Source of the DNA: Asterionellopsis glacialis
Lineage: Eukaryota; Bacillariophyta; Plagiogrammaphyceae; Rhaphoneidales; Asterionellopsidaceae
DNA: 24,431 nucleotides
Direction of reading: 5' to 3'
Assembly: GCA_014885115.2 (NCBI GenBank)
Contig: WKLE02005974.1
Location: 1 to 24,431 of the forward strand
Part shown: piece after piece, positions 1 to 9,328 of the stretch
Layout: each line of letters begins with the position of its first letter
How positions within the stretch are numbered: position 1 is the stretch's first letter
Position numbers and translations under genes: made by a program
Notes under the pieces: model-generated
What the model saw: only the letters and a program-made list of their open reading frames with translations
Told to the model about the DNA's origin: nothing
Databases searched by the model: none

Positions 1-6
1 TTTAGT

Positions 7-82
7 ACCACGGTATTACCTACAACCCAACTTGCAACCCGGGTATTATGTGATATTGTGTCTCCGATCTGTCCTGGTTGTT
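7..82 (+). repeat. Degenerate dispersed repeat, copy 1 (left block)
   Basis: This 76-bp block resembles 1075-1146 and 1193-1265. All three share the order accac, ctacaacc or ccacaac, cttgcaa or cttggaa, a gtat-catg or gtatta-tg core, ctccga or actccca, and a terminal gtcctggttgtt or gtccttgtt. Copies 1 and 3 are each followed by a second shared block (511-556 and 1304-1350). No terminal inverted repeats or target duplications were identified. Confidence 0.55.
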
Positions 83-186
83 TTGTTTTTTTCCTTCCTA
101 CATATTGTCTCTGTCGCCTTCTTATCAAGGAATTTGTAGAAAACAAAAAATAAATCTTTGGCTGCTACACTACAGTAATATCAAAT

Positions 187-367
187 CTCCCACTGGTTAT
201 GAGCTTATTTTCAGGATCTCCCACTCAAATCTGTGGGAGTAGGTTGGTAGGAGCTAAGGAAAATCTACGGAGTACTGGTACAAAATAAAAATACCATTTG
301 GTACTTCTGCTTCTCCCACTTGTCTGTCTTTTGATTTAGTGGGAGACAACGGGTATCTCCCTCCCAC
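187..367. repeat. Cluster of CTCCCAC/GTGGGAG inverted motifs
   Basis: CTCCCAC occurs at 187-193, 218-224, 313-319 and 361-367, and its reverse complement GTGGGAG at 233-239 and 339-345. Two pairs can form hairpins. One is 218-224 with 233-239 (7-bp arms, 8-nt loop). The other is TCTCCCACT at 312-320 with AGTGGGAGA at 338-346 (perfect 9-bp arms, 17-nt spacer). Six copies of a 7-mer within 181 bp is far above chance in AT-rich DNA. Function unknown; it may be part of a repeat element. Confidence 0.7.
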
Positions 368-510
368 CCCGGTATATCTCATATTTTGGCTAATCTCATT
401 ATTCCCAATGTTTTAATTGTAAAAACACCCTAAGTGTAGCAGGTAAGTTGATTGTAGATTCGTAAGCACCAACATCGGTACACAACTATACAATTCAACT
501 CTACCTGTTT

Positions 511-556
511 CAGCATATTGTTGATTGATGTTTATCCTTATTTTGCAATACGCTTC
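511..556 (+). repeat. Degenerate dispersed repeat, copy 1 (right block)
   Basis: This block matches 1304-1350 over about 46 bp. Both read agcata-tgttgattg-tgttta, then ttattttgcaata-gcttct. It follows the left block of copy 1 after about 430 bp, whereas in copy 3 the two blocks are only about 38 bp apart. Confidence 0.6.
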
Positions 557-1074
557 TCTCAAATGTGTGGAGCTTTGGTAAAGTACAGATATCATGTACT
601 TGTTAAATATTCATGACAATTTTCAATACTAGGAATTGCCGCATGCCTCTGTTTTGTGATGAGTTTTATTGATATTACAATTTTCAAAACTGCTAAGTAA
701 AGTATCATAAAATATAAATGCTTTTACCTTATTCCAATCCCTACCGGTACAGTAGATCAGTGGATCCTGGTGTTCAGATTTCTAGAAATCCCTGCATGTG
801 TTTTAATCCATTTAGAGATCAAAAAGTTTGCTATTTCTCATGATTCCCAAATTTTACAGGAATATTGGAATATTTTCTACGATGGTATGATTTGTCTAAA
901 TACTATGAAAGTTCTGAAAATCCATTATTTACCACTATACACTGTATAATATAGACATTTGATTAGTACTGTACCATGTTGTACTGACGGATTACATGGA
1001 TTTTTCAATGCATATACAAATCCTACATATTCTTAAAAAAGTCATAAAAAATCTGTTTTGAAATCCAAAAGTTT

Positions 1075-1146
1075 ACCACAACCCCACACACTTGCAAATG
1101 CGTATCATGCTGTAATAATATGACTCCCATTAGTCCTGGTTGTTAG
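1075..1146 (+). repeat. Degenerate dispersed repeat, copy 2
   Basis: This block resembles 7-82 and 1193-1265. Shared landmarks are accacaa, cacttgcaaatgcgtatcatg, gactcccatta and gtcctggttgtt. No right block follows before copy 3 begins about 46 bp later, so copies 2 and 3 look like a partial tandem duplication. Confidence 0.55.
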
Positions 1147-1192
1147 GTGACTTGAGTGTTTGGGTTCAAGGAGATCAATTACATTTGCAGTA

Positions 1193-1350
1193 CACCACTG
1201 TAGTTCCTACAACCACACTTGGAACCACGTATCATGAGGTATCAAGACTCCCATTTGTCCTTGTTACTACTAATGAGAATCGAATGCCCTTGTGTACAGA
1301 AAGTAGCATACTGTTGATTGCTGTTTAGCATTATTTTGCAATATGCTTCT
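1193..1350 (+). repeat. Degenerate dispersed repeat, copy 3 (both blocks)
   Basis: The left block (1193-1265) and right block (1304-1350) lie close together here, which makes this the most compact copy. The right block matches 511-556 closely. Origin is unresolved; it could be a remnant of a non-autonomous transposon or of an LTR. Confidence 0.6.
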
Positions 1351-2172
1351 TAATTTTGTTGTTCTGACTTGATGTCTTCTTCTTTCTTTGCAATATGGTT
1401 CATGATTCCAATTCCAACCTTTTCCTTCCTGCTTGACATCTTTCCACTATCGGCTTTTTACCCCATGAGGAAGCAGAAGCTTAAGATAAACAACCCGGGT
1501 AGTTCTCTTGGACATGCAGAGATGACTTCATGTTATTCTAATTCTCTAGTAAGGAGCTGAGGTGGCAACAAAATAACAATATAAAAAAAGATTGCTACTG
1601 TACACTTCAATCATTTAAGAAGACAACATTTTAATATTAGAAGTAGTAGTTGCAATGACAATTATCCAGATGTTTCCTTATTGTTTGTTACGTTTATATG
1701 TATGAATGGAAAATCTGTACTGTTTGTTCCAAGAAGAACAGCATCAAAAACATCAAACACAACAACCTCAGGGTTACAATAAGCAAAAAAAAGTAAACAA
1801 TGTTTTGTTGTTTTATTGGGTCTGTCCAATCAATGTTCATGACTTTGCCTGATATACATTTATTATTTGAATTGTAGCCCAGTGCTATCTGTTTTTCTTT
1901 TGTTTGGGAGGTGTCTAGACTAGCATCTGTGTAAAATTCAAAACTAAATTTATATAGAATATGCAGTACAGTAGCAATCTGAATTCAATACAAAAAAAAA
2001 GTAAGCTGAAGAGAAGAATTGGACAATCTCACAGTCTGAGAGTTTGGTAGCCTTGGAGCAAGAAAAAGGCACACACAAAACAACTTGGGCAAGAAGACAC
2101 AATGAGAGAAAACTTCAATATTCATGTTCAGTGGCATATTTGTTGTCACCTTGGCAAAATATCTCTGGTCTT

Positions 2173-2653
2173 TCAAACATTTACCTTCTTCTTTGGCTGT
2201 GGTTGATAAAAAATGGTGGCACTGTAGAAGAAGACTACTGCTACCAGAATGTCACTGATACCATATGCTGCATAAAACAGTCCTGTCAAAGGATCTTGAC
2301 ATACCATGTCTGGCAATTGGTTGTACTGTAGGGCCATCCAGGACATCTACCTGGCTCCATAAAATACCTTTTCCATACACCAAATACTGCTGACAATAGG
2401 GGCTTATCAGTGACAATAGAAGAAACAGAGGCATAGGTTAGTCCGCAAAGGACAACAAGAAAAGACACCACTGGGGTGAAATATTGGGTCAACTCTTCTG
2501 AGATGAGGTGAAGAGAATTTGGAGATGGGAATAATGCAGAGATTATAGCAGGTAATGCAGAAGGTAGAGTTTGGAGATGGTTATGGATGTCAATTGCATC
2601 ATGTTATCGTTATGGTTGGTGCCGTCCTGTGAGATGGCATGAAGAGGCGACAT
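2173..2653 (-). pseudogene. Broken or multi-exon membrane-protein gene (unrecognised)
   Basis: Three consecutive minus-strand segments in different frames look protein-coding. Segment 1 runs from an ATG at 2653 to a TAA at 2543 and begins MSPLHAISQDG. Segment 2 runs from about 2550 to a TGA at 2286 and contains SEELTQYFTPVVSFLVVLCG, which suggests a membrane helix. Segment 3 runs from about 2362 to a TGA at 2173 and contains QDPLTGLFYAAYGISDILVA followed by a hydrophobic run and QPQPKKK. The frames overlap end to end, as expected for a gene with two frameshifts. A spliced reading is also possible: TTTGGT|GTATGG to CCCTACAG would join segments 2 and 3 in frame across about 53 bp, and a strong CAG acceptor precedes AAGAGTTGACC. 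QPKKK is followed by GTAAATG, a possible donor. I do not recognise the family. Confidence 0.4.
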
Positions 2654-2715
2654 CTTTTGGGAATAGACAAGTACGTCTCTGTTTCCAAGTGTTTTTTTTC
2701 TTCCTTTCTTCTACA

Positions 2716-2967
2716 TTACCCAGGTAGGATTACATTGCACTCATAGACGTCTTGGATCATTTTGTCCGTGTCGGTCGGAATGTAGCCTGGGAGATCAGGA
2801 TTCTCTGCGACCGTTGGTGTCGCAGATTCAGCCTGGCTCTCCGTTGGGCCATCCGCAGGGACCCCTGGCTCCGTAGTGGGAGGGGGAGGGTCCGTTGGCG
2901 TGACCACAGGGGGACGAGACGCATCCGTATCAAGTGTCAGTCCTGCAGTTGCCCAAACCCATATCAT
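2716..2967 (-). CDS. Hypothetical Pro/Thr-rich exon or small protein
   Basis: This 83-residue frame from ATG 2967 begins MIWVWATAGLTLDTDA, followed by a Pro/Thr/Glu-rich stretch (TPTDPPPPTTEPG) and a less biased tail containing GYIPTDTDKMIQDVYECN. It is markedly more GC-rich than its surroundings and its third codon positions are enriched in G/C. The opposite-strand frame is dominated by Arg and Trp, which argues that the minus strand is the coding one. A candidate acceptor (aactgcag) lies inside the N-terminus. A candidate donor (AAT|GTAATC at 2733) could join it in phase 0 to the ATG at 2653 of the broken membrane-protein gene just downstream. It may therefore be one exon of a larger gene. 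No family recognised. Confidence 0.3.
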   Translation of the reverse strand: MIWVWATAGLTLDTDASRPPVVTPTDPPPPTTEPGVPADGPTESQAESATPTVAENPDLPGYIPTDTDKMIQDVYECNVILPG

Positions 2968-3738
2968 TATTATTTTGTTTGTGTGAAGAGGAAGACACGG
3001 ACGGACCACATTAGTTGGGCATGACGTAGGAATGGATTGACATCCTACATACCTAAAAATATGATACAGTACAGGTAATATAATTAAATACTGTAATATA
3101 TTATTATAGTAGACTAATGATACACTCGGTCGCACATGCGCCACGTCGTCTGGAGGGAAACCTACGTCCTCTTGTCATATTGCTTTATTCGACAACAGAC
3201 AGACCCTGGACTATCTCCAAAATCGATGGACAGACGGAGCCGTGGATGTGGATGGAGAAAAAAGGTGTGTGTGGCGAGGAATGCAAAGACATCTTTGGTA
3301 TGTAGAAACTAGTATATAATCTACTGACAAGGCATTGGATTATATGATATGATATGTGTTTCTGCGGTTTTTCTCCTTTGGGAGAGGCGGTCTCGAAGAG
3401 TTTCGAACGTGTTCGGAAAATAAAGGCAAGGCAAGGCCAGGCCAGGCGGATACTGGAGTGAGTAGAAGTAGTGAGAGCGCCTCTTACCAGGTACCAGGTA
3501 CTACCTGGTACTACCGTAGTGTACGTGTATGTGGTCATGCTTGCCGCGTTATTCTCCCGAGAGAGAAAAAAAGAAAGGGCGAAACACGAAAGTAAGAAAG
3601 ATTGTTAGATTTCTTTCGAGTTTCTGCGTCCAGACCTGTAACTTTGAGCATTGCTTACATCAGTATAGGTTGCTTTACTACTGCTAATAAAGTAACCAAC
3701 CAACCAACACATAAATCATACACAAGAGAGTTTCAACA
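2968..3738. promoter_or_regulatory. Intergenic region and promoter of the TPR gene
   Basis: No gene is supported here. The stretch holds a short AAGGC/CCAGG-type tandem run near 3425-3450, a perfect 21-bp palindrome at 3491-3511, and AACC repeats near 3694-3708 just before the TPR start. The last 200 bp are the likely promoter and 5' UTR of the TPR gene; no clear TATA box or initiator stands out. Confidence 0.4.
3491..3511. repeat. Perfect 10-bp-arm palindrome upstream of the TPR gene
   Basis: GTACCAGGTA at 3491-3500 and TACCTGGTAC at 3502-3511 are exact reverse complements around a single central C at 3501. A further partial copy, ACCAGGTA, begins at 3486. The element starts 248 bp upstream of the TPR start codon, so it could be a dimeric transcription-factor site. 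Confidence 0.75.
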
Positions 3739-4710
3739 ATGCCAAACGCCGCAGCCGAATCATTAAAAGCACAAGGGAATCAATTTTTCAAAGGTGGTCA
3801 ATATGAGGCTGCTATTGGAAAGTACAAGGAAGCCACAGCGATTGATTCGTCTGTGCCTGCGTACTGGAGTAACATGGCTGCCTGTCATGAAAAATTAAAG
3901 CAATACGAAGAAATGGCCAATGCCGCACGTGAATGCATCAAGGCAGACCGTTCCTTCGTCAAGGGATACTTTCGTTTGGCTACCGCGCAAAAGGCATTGA
4001 ATGACTTGGCGGGTTGCATCAAGACATTGGAATCCGGATTGGGCGTTCAATCGAACAATCCCGATTTGAAAAAAATGAAAAAGGAATTGATTGAATTGCA
4101 ACGCGGTGAACAGGTCGCTGCCTACTGCGCCAAGGCCAATGAATTCATGACGAACGGCGATATCCCCAATGCCATGAAACAATTAGAATTAGCCTCTCGT
4201 TTGGATGCAGGCAATCCTGACATTGAAACCATGATGAGTAAAGTCAAACCCAAATTTGAAGCCTTGGAGGCACGTCGTAAGGCATCCTTGTCATCCACAG
4301 AATTGCATAAAGAACGCGGTGACGAAGCCTACAAAAATGCAAACTTTGAAGGTGCCATTGACCATTACTCAAAATGCATTGAAACACTTCAAAATGAAGG
4401 CAAGACGGGTACACCTCTTGCACTCAAGGCCTACAGCAATCGCGCTGCCTGTTACAAACAAATTTCGAACTTTGATGGAACCATTTCCGATTGTACAGCC
4501 GTCTTGGAAGTCGAACCCGAAAATATCAAAGCCTTGATCCGACGTGCTCAAGCCTTTGAAGGTGTCGAACGTTATAGATTTGCCCTGCAAGATGTCAAGA
4601 CAGTCTTGAGCATGCCATTCCACAAGGTTGGCAAACAAAACTTTGATTTATGCAATGGTATGCAACATCGTTTGAACCGAACAGTTCAACAACTCAAGGC
4701 CATGGGATAA
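3739..4710 (+). CDS. TPR co-chaperone, Hop/STI1-like (Hsp70/Hsp90 binding)
   Basis: An intact, intronless 323-residue protein with two tetratricopeptide arrays, expected to be cytosolic. Array 1 spans about residues 5-106 (three TPR motifs). A helical linker with further TPR-like helices follows, and array 2 spans about 187-295. Array 1 keeps the full set of carboxylate-clamp residues that bind the EEVD tail of Hsp70/Hsp90: K10, N14, N45, K75 and R79, with the same spacing as Hop TPR1. Array 2 has K191, D195, N234, K264 and R268, so one clamp Asn is Asp, and it has about 8 extra residues between its first two helices. There are no STI1/DP repeats, so it is shorter than canonical STI1 (about 550 residues). 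It is best called a Hop-like or TPR-adaptor protein. ATG 3739 follows caaca and opens directly into TPR1. Confidence 0.9.
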   Translation: MPNAAAESLKAQGNQFFKGGQYEAAIGKYKEATAIDSSVPAYWSNMAACHEKLKQYEEMANAARECIKADRSFVKGYFRLATAQKALNDLAGCIKTLESGLGVQSNNPDLKKMKKELIELQRGEQVAAYCAKANEFMTNGDIPNAMKQLELASRLDAGNPDIETMMSKVKPKFEALEARRKASLSSTELHKERGDEAYKNANFEGAIDHYSKCIETLQNEGKTGTPLALKAYSNRAACYKQISNFDGTISDCTAVLEVEPENIKALIRRAQAFEGVERYRFALQDVKTVLSMPFHKVGKQNFDLCNGMQHRLNRTVQQLKAMG

Positions 4711-6205
4711 ATACACACACACAAAACATGATTTTGAAAAGAAAAAAAAGTAAAAGAAATCATTGTAGTAGAATGTAGAATGTGAGATGAGTGGATCCAT
4801 TCCAAAAAAGGAGTGTGTATATGTTTGCTTGTTGGTTGGTTTGTTTTGTACAAGATCCTGTATGGAATTACGTTGAACTATACAACAGGGAGGCATAGGG
4901 TCATGATTTATAATGATAATTCAGGACATGGGGTGGAGGGTTAGGATAGGATATTGAAAGTTTTAGGACAATCAAAATCAAAATGAAAAAAAGTAAAAAG
5001 AAATCTATTTTAGTAAAAAGAAACAAAAAGGTTGTTTTTCTTGGAGTGTTGTGTTTTTATTTTGTAACTCGTTAATACCTTTTTGTCTATCTATAGATAT
5101 TGCAATTGAAAGGAAGAAATTTGGGCCCCCTCTCCCATGAATATAGAAGATTAACAAGCTCATTATAATACTGTACTCTTTTTCCAAACCTTGACGTAAT
5201 GACCATGACGTCTGATGCTGTTATACCGTTTTATCTCTAGGTTCTGTACAGAATTATCGAAAGGGTGAAATAATGAAAACTCATTAAATCGTCTAGTCTT
5301 TAAAAAGTAGTGAGCACAAGGGCACTTTTAATGATGTAGTCTTACCTTTAGTTCACTATATACACATGAGAATTCTCGAAATGACCTTTCGACTAGTAGT
5401 TACTTGTATTCCAATTCGTACTCCCCGAGTAACACCATAACTACATTCAAAGTATTTAGTTTCTAAAATTTTGGATCTTGCCAAACGCAGACAAATATAA
5501 ACTCAAAATTGTTTGGGGGGAATTTGTTTTTTTTTTGGCTTTTTCGTACAATGTCCTTTTTTTTTCAAATCTGGTCCATAGAAGCACATGTGTGCACTCG
5601 TACAAAGAAAACAAATACAGGATATATATATATATATTGTTGAATCACATTCATTTATCAAAGGATAATGAATAAATAATATTATAGCTCAAGTTACAAT
5701 GGTCTACGGATCTCTTTCACTCCAAAAAAGTGACAAGAGGGTTTTCCGCCATGACACAACGAAACCAACCCCAGGGATTTGTCATATGCGGTCCGTCCGT
5801 TCTTCTACCCATCATCCAGTAAAACATCCAATGCACGATTGAATTTCTTCATTGACACACACCAGAATATGACACACATCATGGAGATACTATCACAATA
5901 GTATATAACAAAACACTTCTCCAACTCTCACTATGACACGAACGCGAACACTACAAGACACACTCATACTATATTAGGCGTACACTGTAATAAAAGACTC
6001 TTCATGAAACAGGTGCTCATGGCAATAACTTGCTGAAACCCTGCTACAAAATGCAATAACTTATTTTAGAGAGAACAACTACCCAAACACGAATGCCATC
6101 AAAGAAAGAAAGAATCGTACGTATACTATAATCGATCACTGAATAACAATGAACCATCCTCTTATGGACAACTGAGTAAGTACATTGTAATATATATCCA
6201 TCACA
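4711..6205. other. Intergenic region, TPR 3' end to F-box promoter
   Basis: No gene is supported; frames are short and rich in Phe, Tyr and Ile from A/T runs. The first 150 bp are the likely 3' UTR of the TPR gene. An (AT)8 microsatellite lies at 5622-5637, and poly-T or poly-A tracts are common. The final 200-300 bp are the likely promoter of the F-box gene. Confidence 0.5.
5622..5637. repeat. (AT)8 microsatellite
   Basis: Sixteen bases of perfect AT dinucleotide repeat in an intergenic AT-rich stretch. Confidence 0.9.
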
Positions 6206-7288
6206 ATGCAGACATCCATACGCAAAAAATCGACACATACAACAACAACAACAACAACTACAGCAACAACAACAACAACAGCGACAACGATGAAAAGTCA
6301 ACAAGATGATGATCAAGAACAAATCGCAAAAGATATCCCATCCTACACAACACAACAAGTCAAAGTAGGTCTACCATTTCCACTTCTATTCAAACAATTA
6401 CCCTCTGATCTCATTATTGAAATCTTATGTTTTTTAACATTACCCGAGTTGGCACGATTACAAATGACATCCAAACAATGGATAACTGGTAAACGACAAC
6501 GACAACGACGACAACAACAACAGCAACATTTTAGTACACCATCAGGAACAACTAAACAATCTCAACCATCACAGACCTCCTCATCACAGCCAATCATCAA
6601 ACTTAGTGAAATTATGGATCTTGCCTGTGAACGTATTTTTTGGTTATATTCAAATCATCAACAATACAAACTTCCCTCAAAACGTACAAGAGCAGTACAG
6701 CGATTGAATCACCAAACATCTTCAATATCTTCTTCCTTTACATCCTCATCAACGTCCTCCTCCTCTGACTCATCATCGTCACCAACAGGTGCTGCAGTAG
6801 AAAGTGATGTGGTAGTAGATACAAATCAAGCTAACGCGGTGGACAATAGTGCCTTGTCGTCCATAACAGCAACAACACCAGTAACAAGGAGAGCAGCTAA
6901 TCCTCCTGTACAAGGAGAACAAAATGAAGCCTTGCTACAACCCTTGTTTTTGATTTACAAGCCAAGTTGTATTGATGGGACATACCATGCTTCATTACAA
7001 TGCAACTATGCATATCGTGTACTCAATTATACTACTACTTCTATTGGTAATAACAACAACCACCATGAAGATGATGAAAGTATTGATAGTACTATTCATG
7101 AATTATTTACGGTATATCCTCCAATAACCGATGACTATAACAAACGCCAAATCAATAAGAAATATATACATCATCAACATCAACATCACCACCCACAATA
7201 TTCACTACATGATTCTATTTCAAGAATGACAGACTTGAATAGTATGATGATGATGTATGCTGTTGAAGAGTATTTATATGATTATTAA
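6206..7288 (+). CDS. F-box protein with low-complexity regions
   Basis: A 360-residue intronless protein. Residues about 50-90 form an F-box-like motif: LPFPLLFKQLPSDLIIEILC followed by FLTLPELARLQMTSKQW. F-boxes bind Skp1 in SCF ubiquitin ligases, so the expected role is substrate recruitment for ubiquitination, but no standard substrate domain (LRR, WD40, Kelch) follows. The rest is poorly conserved-looking sequence broken by poly-Gln (about 97-104), poly-Ser (about 170-195) and His-rich stretches near the C-terminus. The N-terminus is a poly-Thr run encoded by CAA-type triplets. ATG 6290, after that run, is a plausible alternative start (332 residues), so the true N-terminus is uncertain. 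The gene converges on the sulfotransferase gene, with 235 bp between their stop codons. Confidence 0.7.
   Translation: MQTSIRKKSTHTTTTTTTTATTTTTATTMKSQQDDDQEQIAKDIPSYTTQQVKVGLPFPLLFKQLPSDLIIEILCFLTLPELARLQMTSKQWITGKRQRQRRQQQQQHFSTPSGTTKQSQPSQTSSSQPIIKLSEIMDLACERIFWLYSNHQQYKLPSKRTRAVQRLNHQTSSISSSFTSSSTSSSSDSSSSPTGAAVESDVVVDTNQANAVDNSALSSITATTPVTRRAANPPVQGEQNEALLQPLFLIYKPSCIDGTYHASLQCNYAYRVLNYTTTSIGNNNNHHEDDESIDSTIHELFTVYPPITDDYNKRQINKKYIHHQHQHHHPQYSLHDSISRMTDLNSMMMMYAVEEYLYDY
6238..6290 (+). repeat. ACA/CAA triplet microsatellite in the F-box gene 5' end
   Basis: An interrupted ACA triplet repeat (acaacaacaacaac, tacagcaac, aacaacaac) encodes the Thr run at residues 12-27 if the upstream ATG is used. 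Length polymorphism is likely. Its opposite strand produces an artefactual Cys-rich frame. Confidence 0.85.
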
Positions 7289-7523
7289 AGAAATACAACC
7301 GAGAAAACATGATCAACAGGTGCATATGCATGGTTTGTGTCAGGATATACGTATGCTATAAAGAATAATCCTGATAAGAGCGGCAATGGCGAATATAATA
7401 AATAGACATGATGAGGATAGTCAAACTTGATATAAAGCCTACCGTTCTTTCATATGCCACGATAACGTTTCTACTCTACTCTAGGTAGTGTTCATTAATT
7501 CATTCTATATCCATTTTAAATTA

Positions 7524-8621
7524 TTATACTTGAATCATTCGATATCCAAATAATTCAAAGTCTTTTTTGTAATATGCATTAATCATTTGTACAGTTTCGA
7601 CTGTCATATCCGCTATTGTCATTCGTGTTCCTCTTTGGGCAGTATCTGTTGTTGTTATTCTACTTGTGACAGCTGATTCATCTTCCTTTTTTGATTGTCC
7701 CTGTTGTTGTTGTTGTGTTGTGGATACATGCAATCTGTCTTGCTTGTTGGGTAACACTACATGTTCTAACTTATATAATTTCATTAATTGGGGGAAGTCT
7801 TCTTGTATGTATTCATATTGTAAGACATGTTGCATAATTCGACGTTGAGACATATCATATACATACATCCATTGAGGTATCATATGTCCGTGATAGGTTT
7901 GATCTTCTAATTTGTATTGAATCCATGTATTGAAGTGTTGTGTATCCTTGAGGGATGCAGCATCACGTCCCCATGCAGGACAATGGTATTCCGAAATGAC
8001 ACGATCATATGGATTACGAATCACCACAAATTGTGCTGTACCCTGGTAGGGATTGGGTACAAACCATTGAGGTGGACAATGCCATGGTTCACCGGAATAA
8101 AAGTTGGGTGATGGATATTTTCGTTGTTTCGGATTTTCCCATCGATCCGCAGGTACTGGATATAGTTGTTGTTGTGAATTTGTATTTGTATTTGTACTGC
8201 ATATATCCAAATACTTGTCAGCTTCAAAATGACAGACACCCCATGTCACCCCCACATTCCCCGCAGCACGTTCAATTGCAGTACCACCATTTTTAGTAAT
8301 ATGAACAAATTCTAATTTGGGTCTTGTAGGATCGTATTGTCCAAATAGTTCATTATTGTCCTTGTTATTGTTATTGGAACTTCTTTTGTTGGATACGAAA
8401 AATGATTGTTGTTCTTGTTGAATTTGTTGTACAAGATTCAAAGGTAAGGGTGTTGATTTTTTGCTTCTATTCATCTTGCTTGCTTGATAACTGTAGGGTT
8501 CCGATAAGGATGGTACAAATGATAATGACGATTGACTATTAGCATTATGTTGAAATTGAACAATTCCAATCATAACCAATAACATGGCCATGACGCTATA
8601 CAATGTAATCGATGCACTCAT
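7524..8621 (-). CDS. Golgi-type membrane sulfotransferase (Sulfotransferase family 2-like)
   Basis: From ATG 8621 this is 365 residues: an N-terminal membrane anchor (residues about 1-22, SASITLYSVMAMLLVMIGIV), a Ser/Gln/Asn-rich stem to about residue 100, and a lumenal catalytic domain. FVHITKNGGTAIE (about 105-117) fits the 5'-phosphosulfate-binding loop of PAPS sulfotransferases, normally HIPKTGGT. FVVIRNPYDRVISEYH (about 198-213) is the 3'-phosphate-binding motif. The expected reaction transfers sulfate from PAPS to a glycan or protein in the Golgi. A Gln/Thr-rich insertion lies near residues 290-325. The frame stays open upstream to 8822 with no further ATG and has basic residues (RRK) just before the anchor, typical of a type II protein. 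A candidate acceptor (gttgacag) abuts the end of the open frame, so the true start is probably on an unseen upstream exon. Confidence 0.8.
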   Translation of the reverse strand: MSASITLYSVMAMLLVMIGIVQFQHNANSQSSLSFVPSLSEPYSYQASKMNRSKKSTPLPLNLVQQIQQEQQSFFVSNKRSSNNNNKDNNELFGQYDPTRPKLEFVHITKNGGTAIERAAGNVGVTWGVCHFEADKYLDICSTNTNTNSQQQLYPVPADRWENPKQRKYPSPNFYSGEPWHCPPQWFVPNPYQGTAQFVVIRNPYDRVISEYHCPAWGRDAASLKDTQHFNTWIQYKLEDQTYHGHMIPQWMYVYDMSQRRIMQHVLQYEYIQEDFPQLMKLYKLEHVVLPNKQDRLHVSTTQQQQQGQSKKEDESAVTSRITTTDTAQRGTRMTIADMTVETVQMINAYYKKDFELFGYRMIQV

Positions 8622-9328
8622 AATGATGTACTTGAATGGTACTTTTCGTCTACTAAATTGTCTTTCTCGATGATTCCAAGTGGATTTATCTGTAAGCAAA
8701 GCTTTGTTCTTTTTTTGATTGTCTGATCTCGTTGTTTTAATAGGTGTAGTGTTTCCTGATTGTCGTTTTAAAATAGAGCGAGGATATTGCCGGGTTGTTG
8801 GGTGCTGGTCGAGTTGCTTCTGTCAACAGCACAACATAATATATTATTATATCGACTGCTAAGAATCGATGACAACACAATCAAAGATAATAATAATAGA
8901 GAGGTAATAATAATACTGTAATGACTTGAAAATATCTCTATCGATGACTTTGCTATGACTTTTTCGATGCGCTAATGCCGTGCGAGAGCCCCCGATAAGC
9001 CCCAGACCACAAGGTTCGAAGAACCGACCCTATATTTTTCCAACACACATGAAAGAAATATGGAAACATGATAAACAAGAACACTCATCGTTCCATCAAC
9101 TTCCGTCATTCAAAGAAGTGTTACACAAGATCATCATCGTCTCAACATCTTGACATCATCATCATCATCGCACATTATTGGTCGTCTCTGTCAAAGACAA
9201 AGTCTCTGTCCAAGCGAAAACGACGTACCCAGAAGTAAAAAAAAGACAACAGTCTCTTAGAGATTGGTCCCAAACTAATAGTAAATAGAAAAGAACTATA
9301 ACGTTTGGTCAATCAGAACTATTTAAAG
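8622..9328. promoter_or_regulatory. Divergent intergenic region, sulfotransferase/FAM50
   Basis: This stretch separates two divergently transcribed genes and should hold both promoters. Bases 8622-8819 are probably N-terminal coding sequence of the sulfotransferase (open frame, no ATG). The rest holds an AAT-type triplet run near 8888-8912 and an ATC triplet run near 9153-9171. No further gene is supported. Confidence 0.45.

Larger units (their letters stand above)
1..2172. other. Gene-poor, AT-rich intergenic region
   Basis: No convincing gene is visible. Reading frames here are short (up to about 95 codons), have atypical composition and match no family I recognise. The stretch holds a degenerate repeat present in about three copies, a cluster of CTCCCAC/GTGGGAG inverted motifs, and many homopolymer A/T runs. 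The reading frame at 1372-1560 (+) starts with a hydrophobic segment but has no other support. Downstream exons of the membrane-protein locus at 2173-2653 could extend into the right end of this stretch. Confidence 0.6.

Noticed and set aside
1372..1560. Small plus-strand frame with a hydrophobic start (ATG 1372)
   Set aside because: No conserved feature, atypical context inside repeat-rich DNA, and length within chance expectation.
6044..6358. Minus-strand frame with a Cys-rich run
   Set aside because: It is the complement of the ACA triplet repeat at the 5' end of the F-box gene; the Cys run is an artefact of that repeat.
9009..9030. ggttcgaagaacc, resembling a tRNA B box
   Set aside because: Spacing and the conserved CC of the B box do not fit, and no matching A box or acceptor stem is found on either strand.
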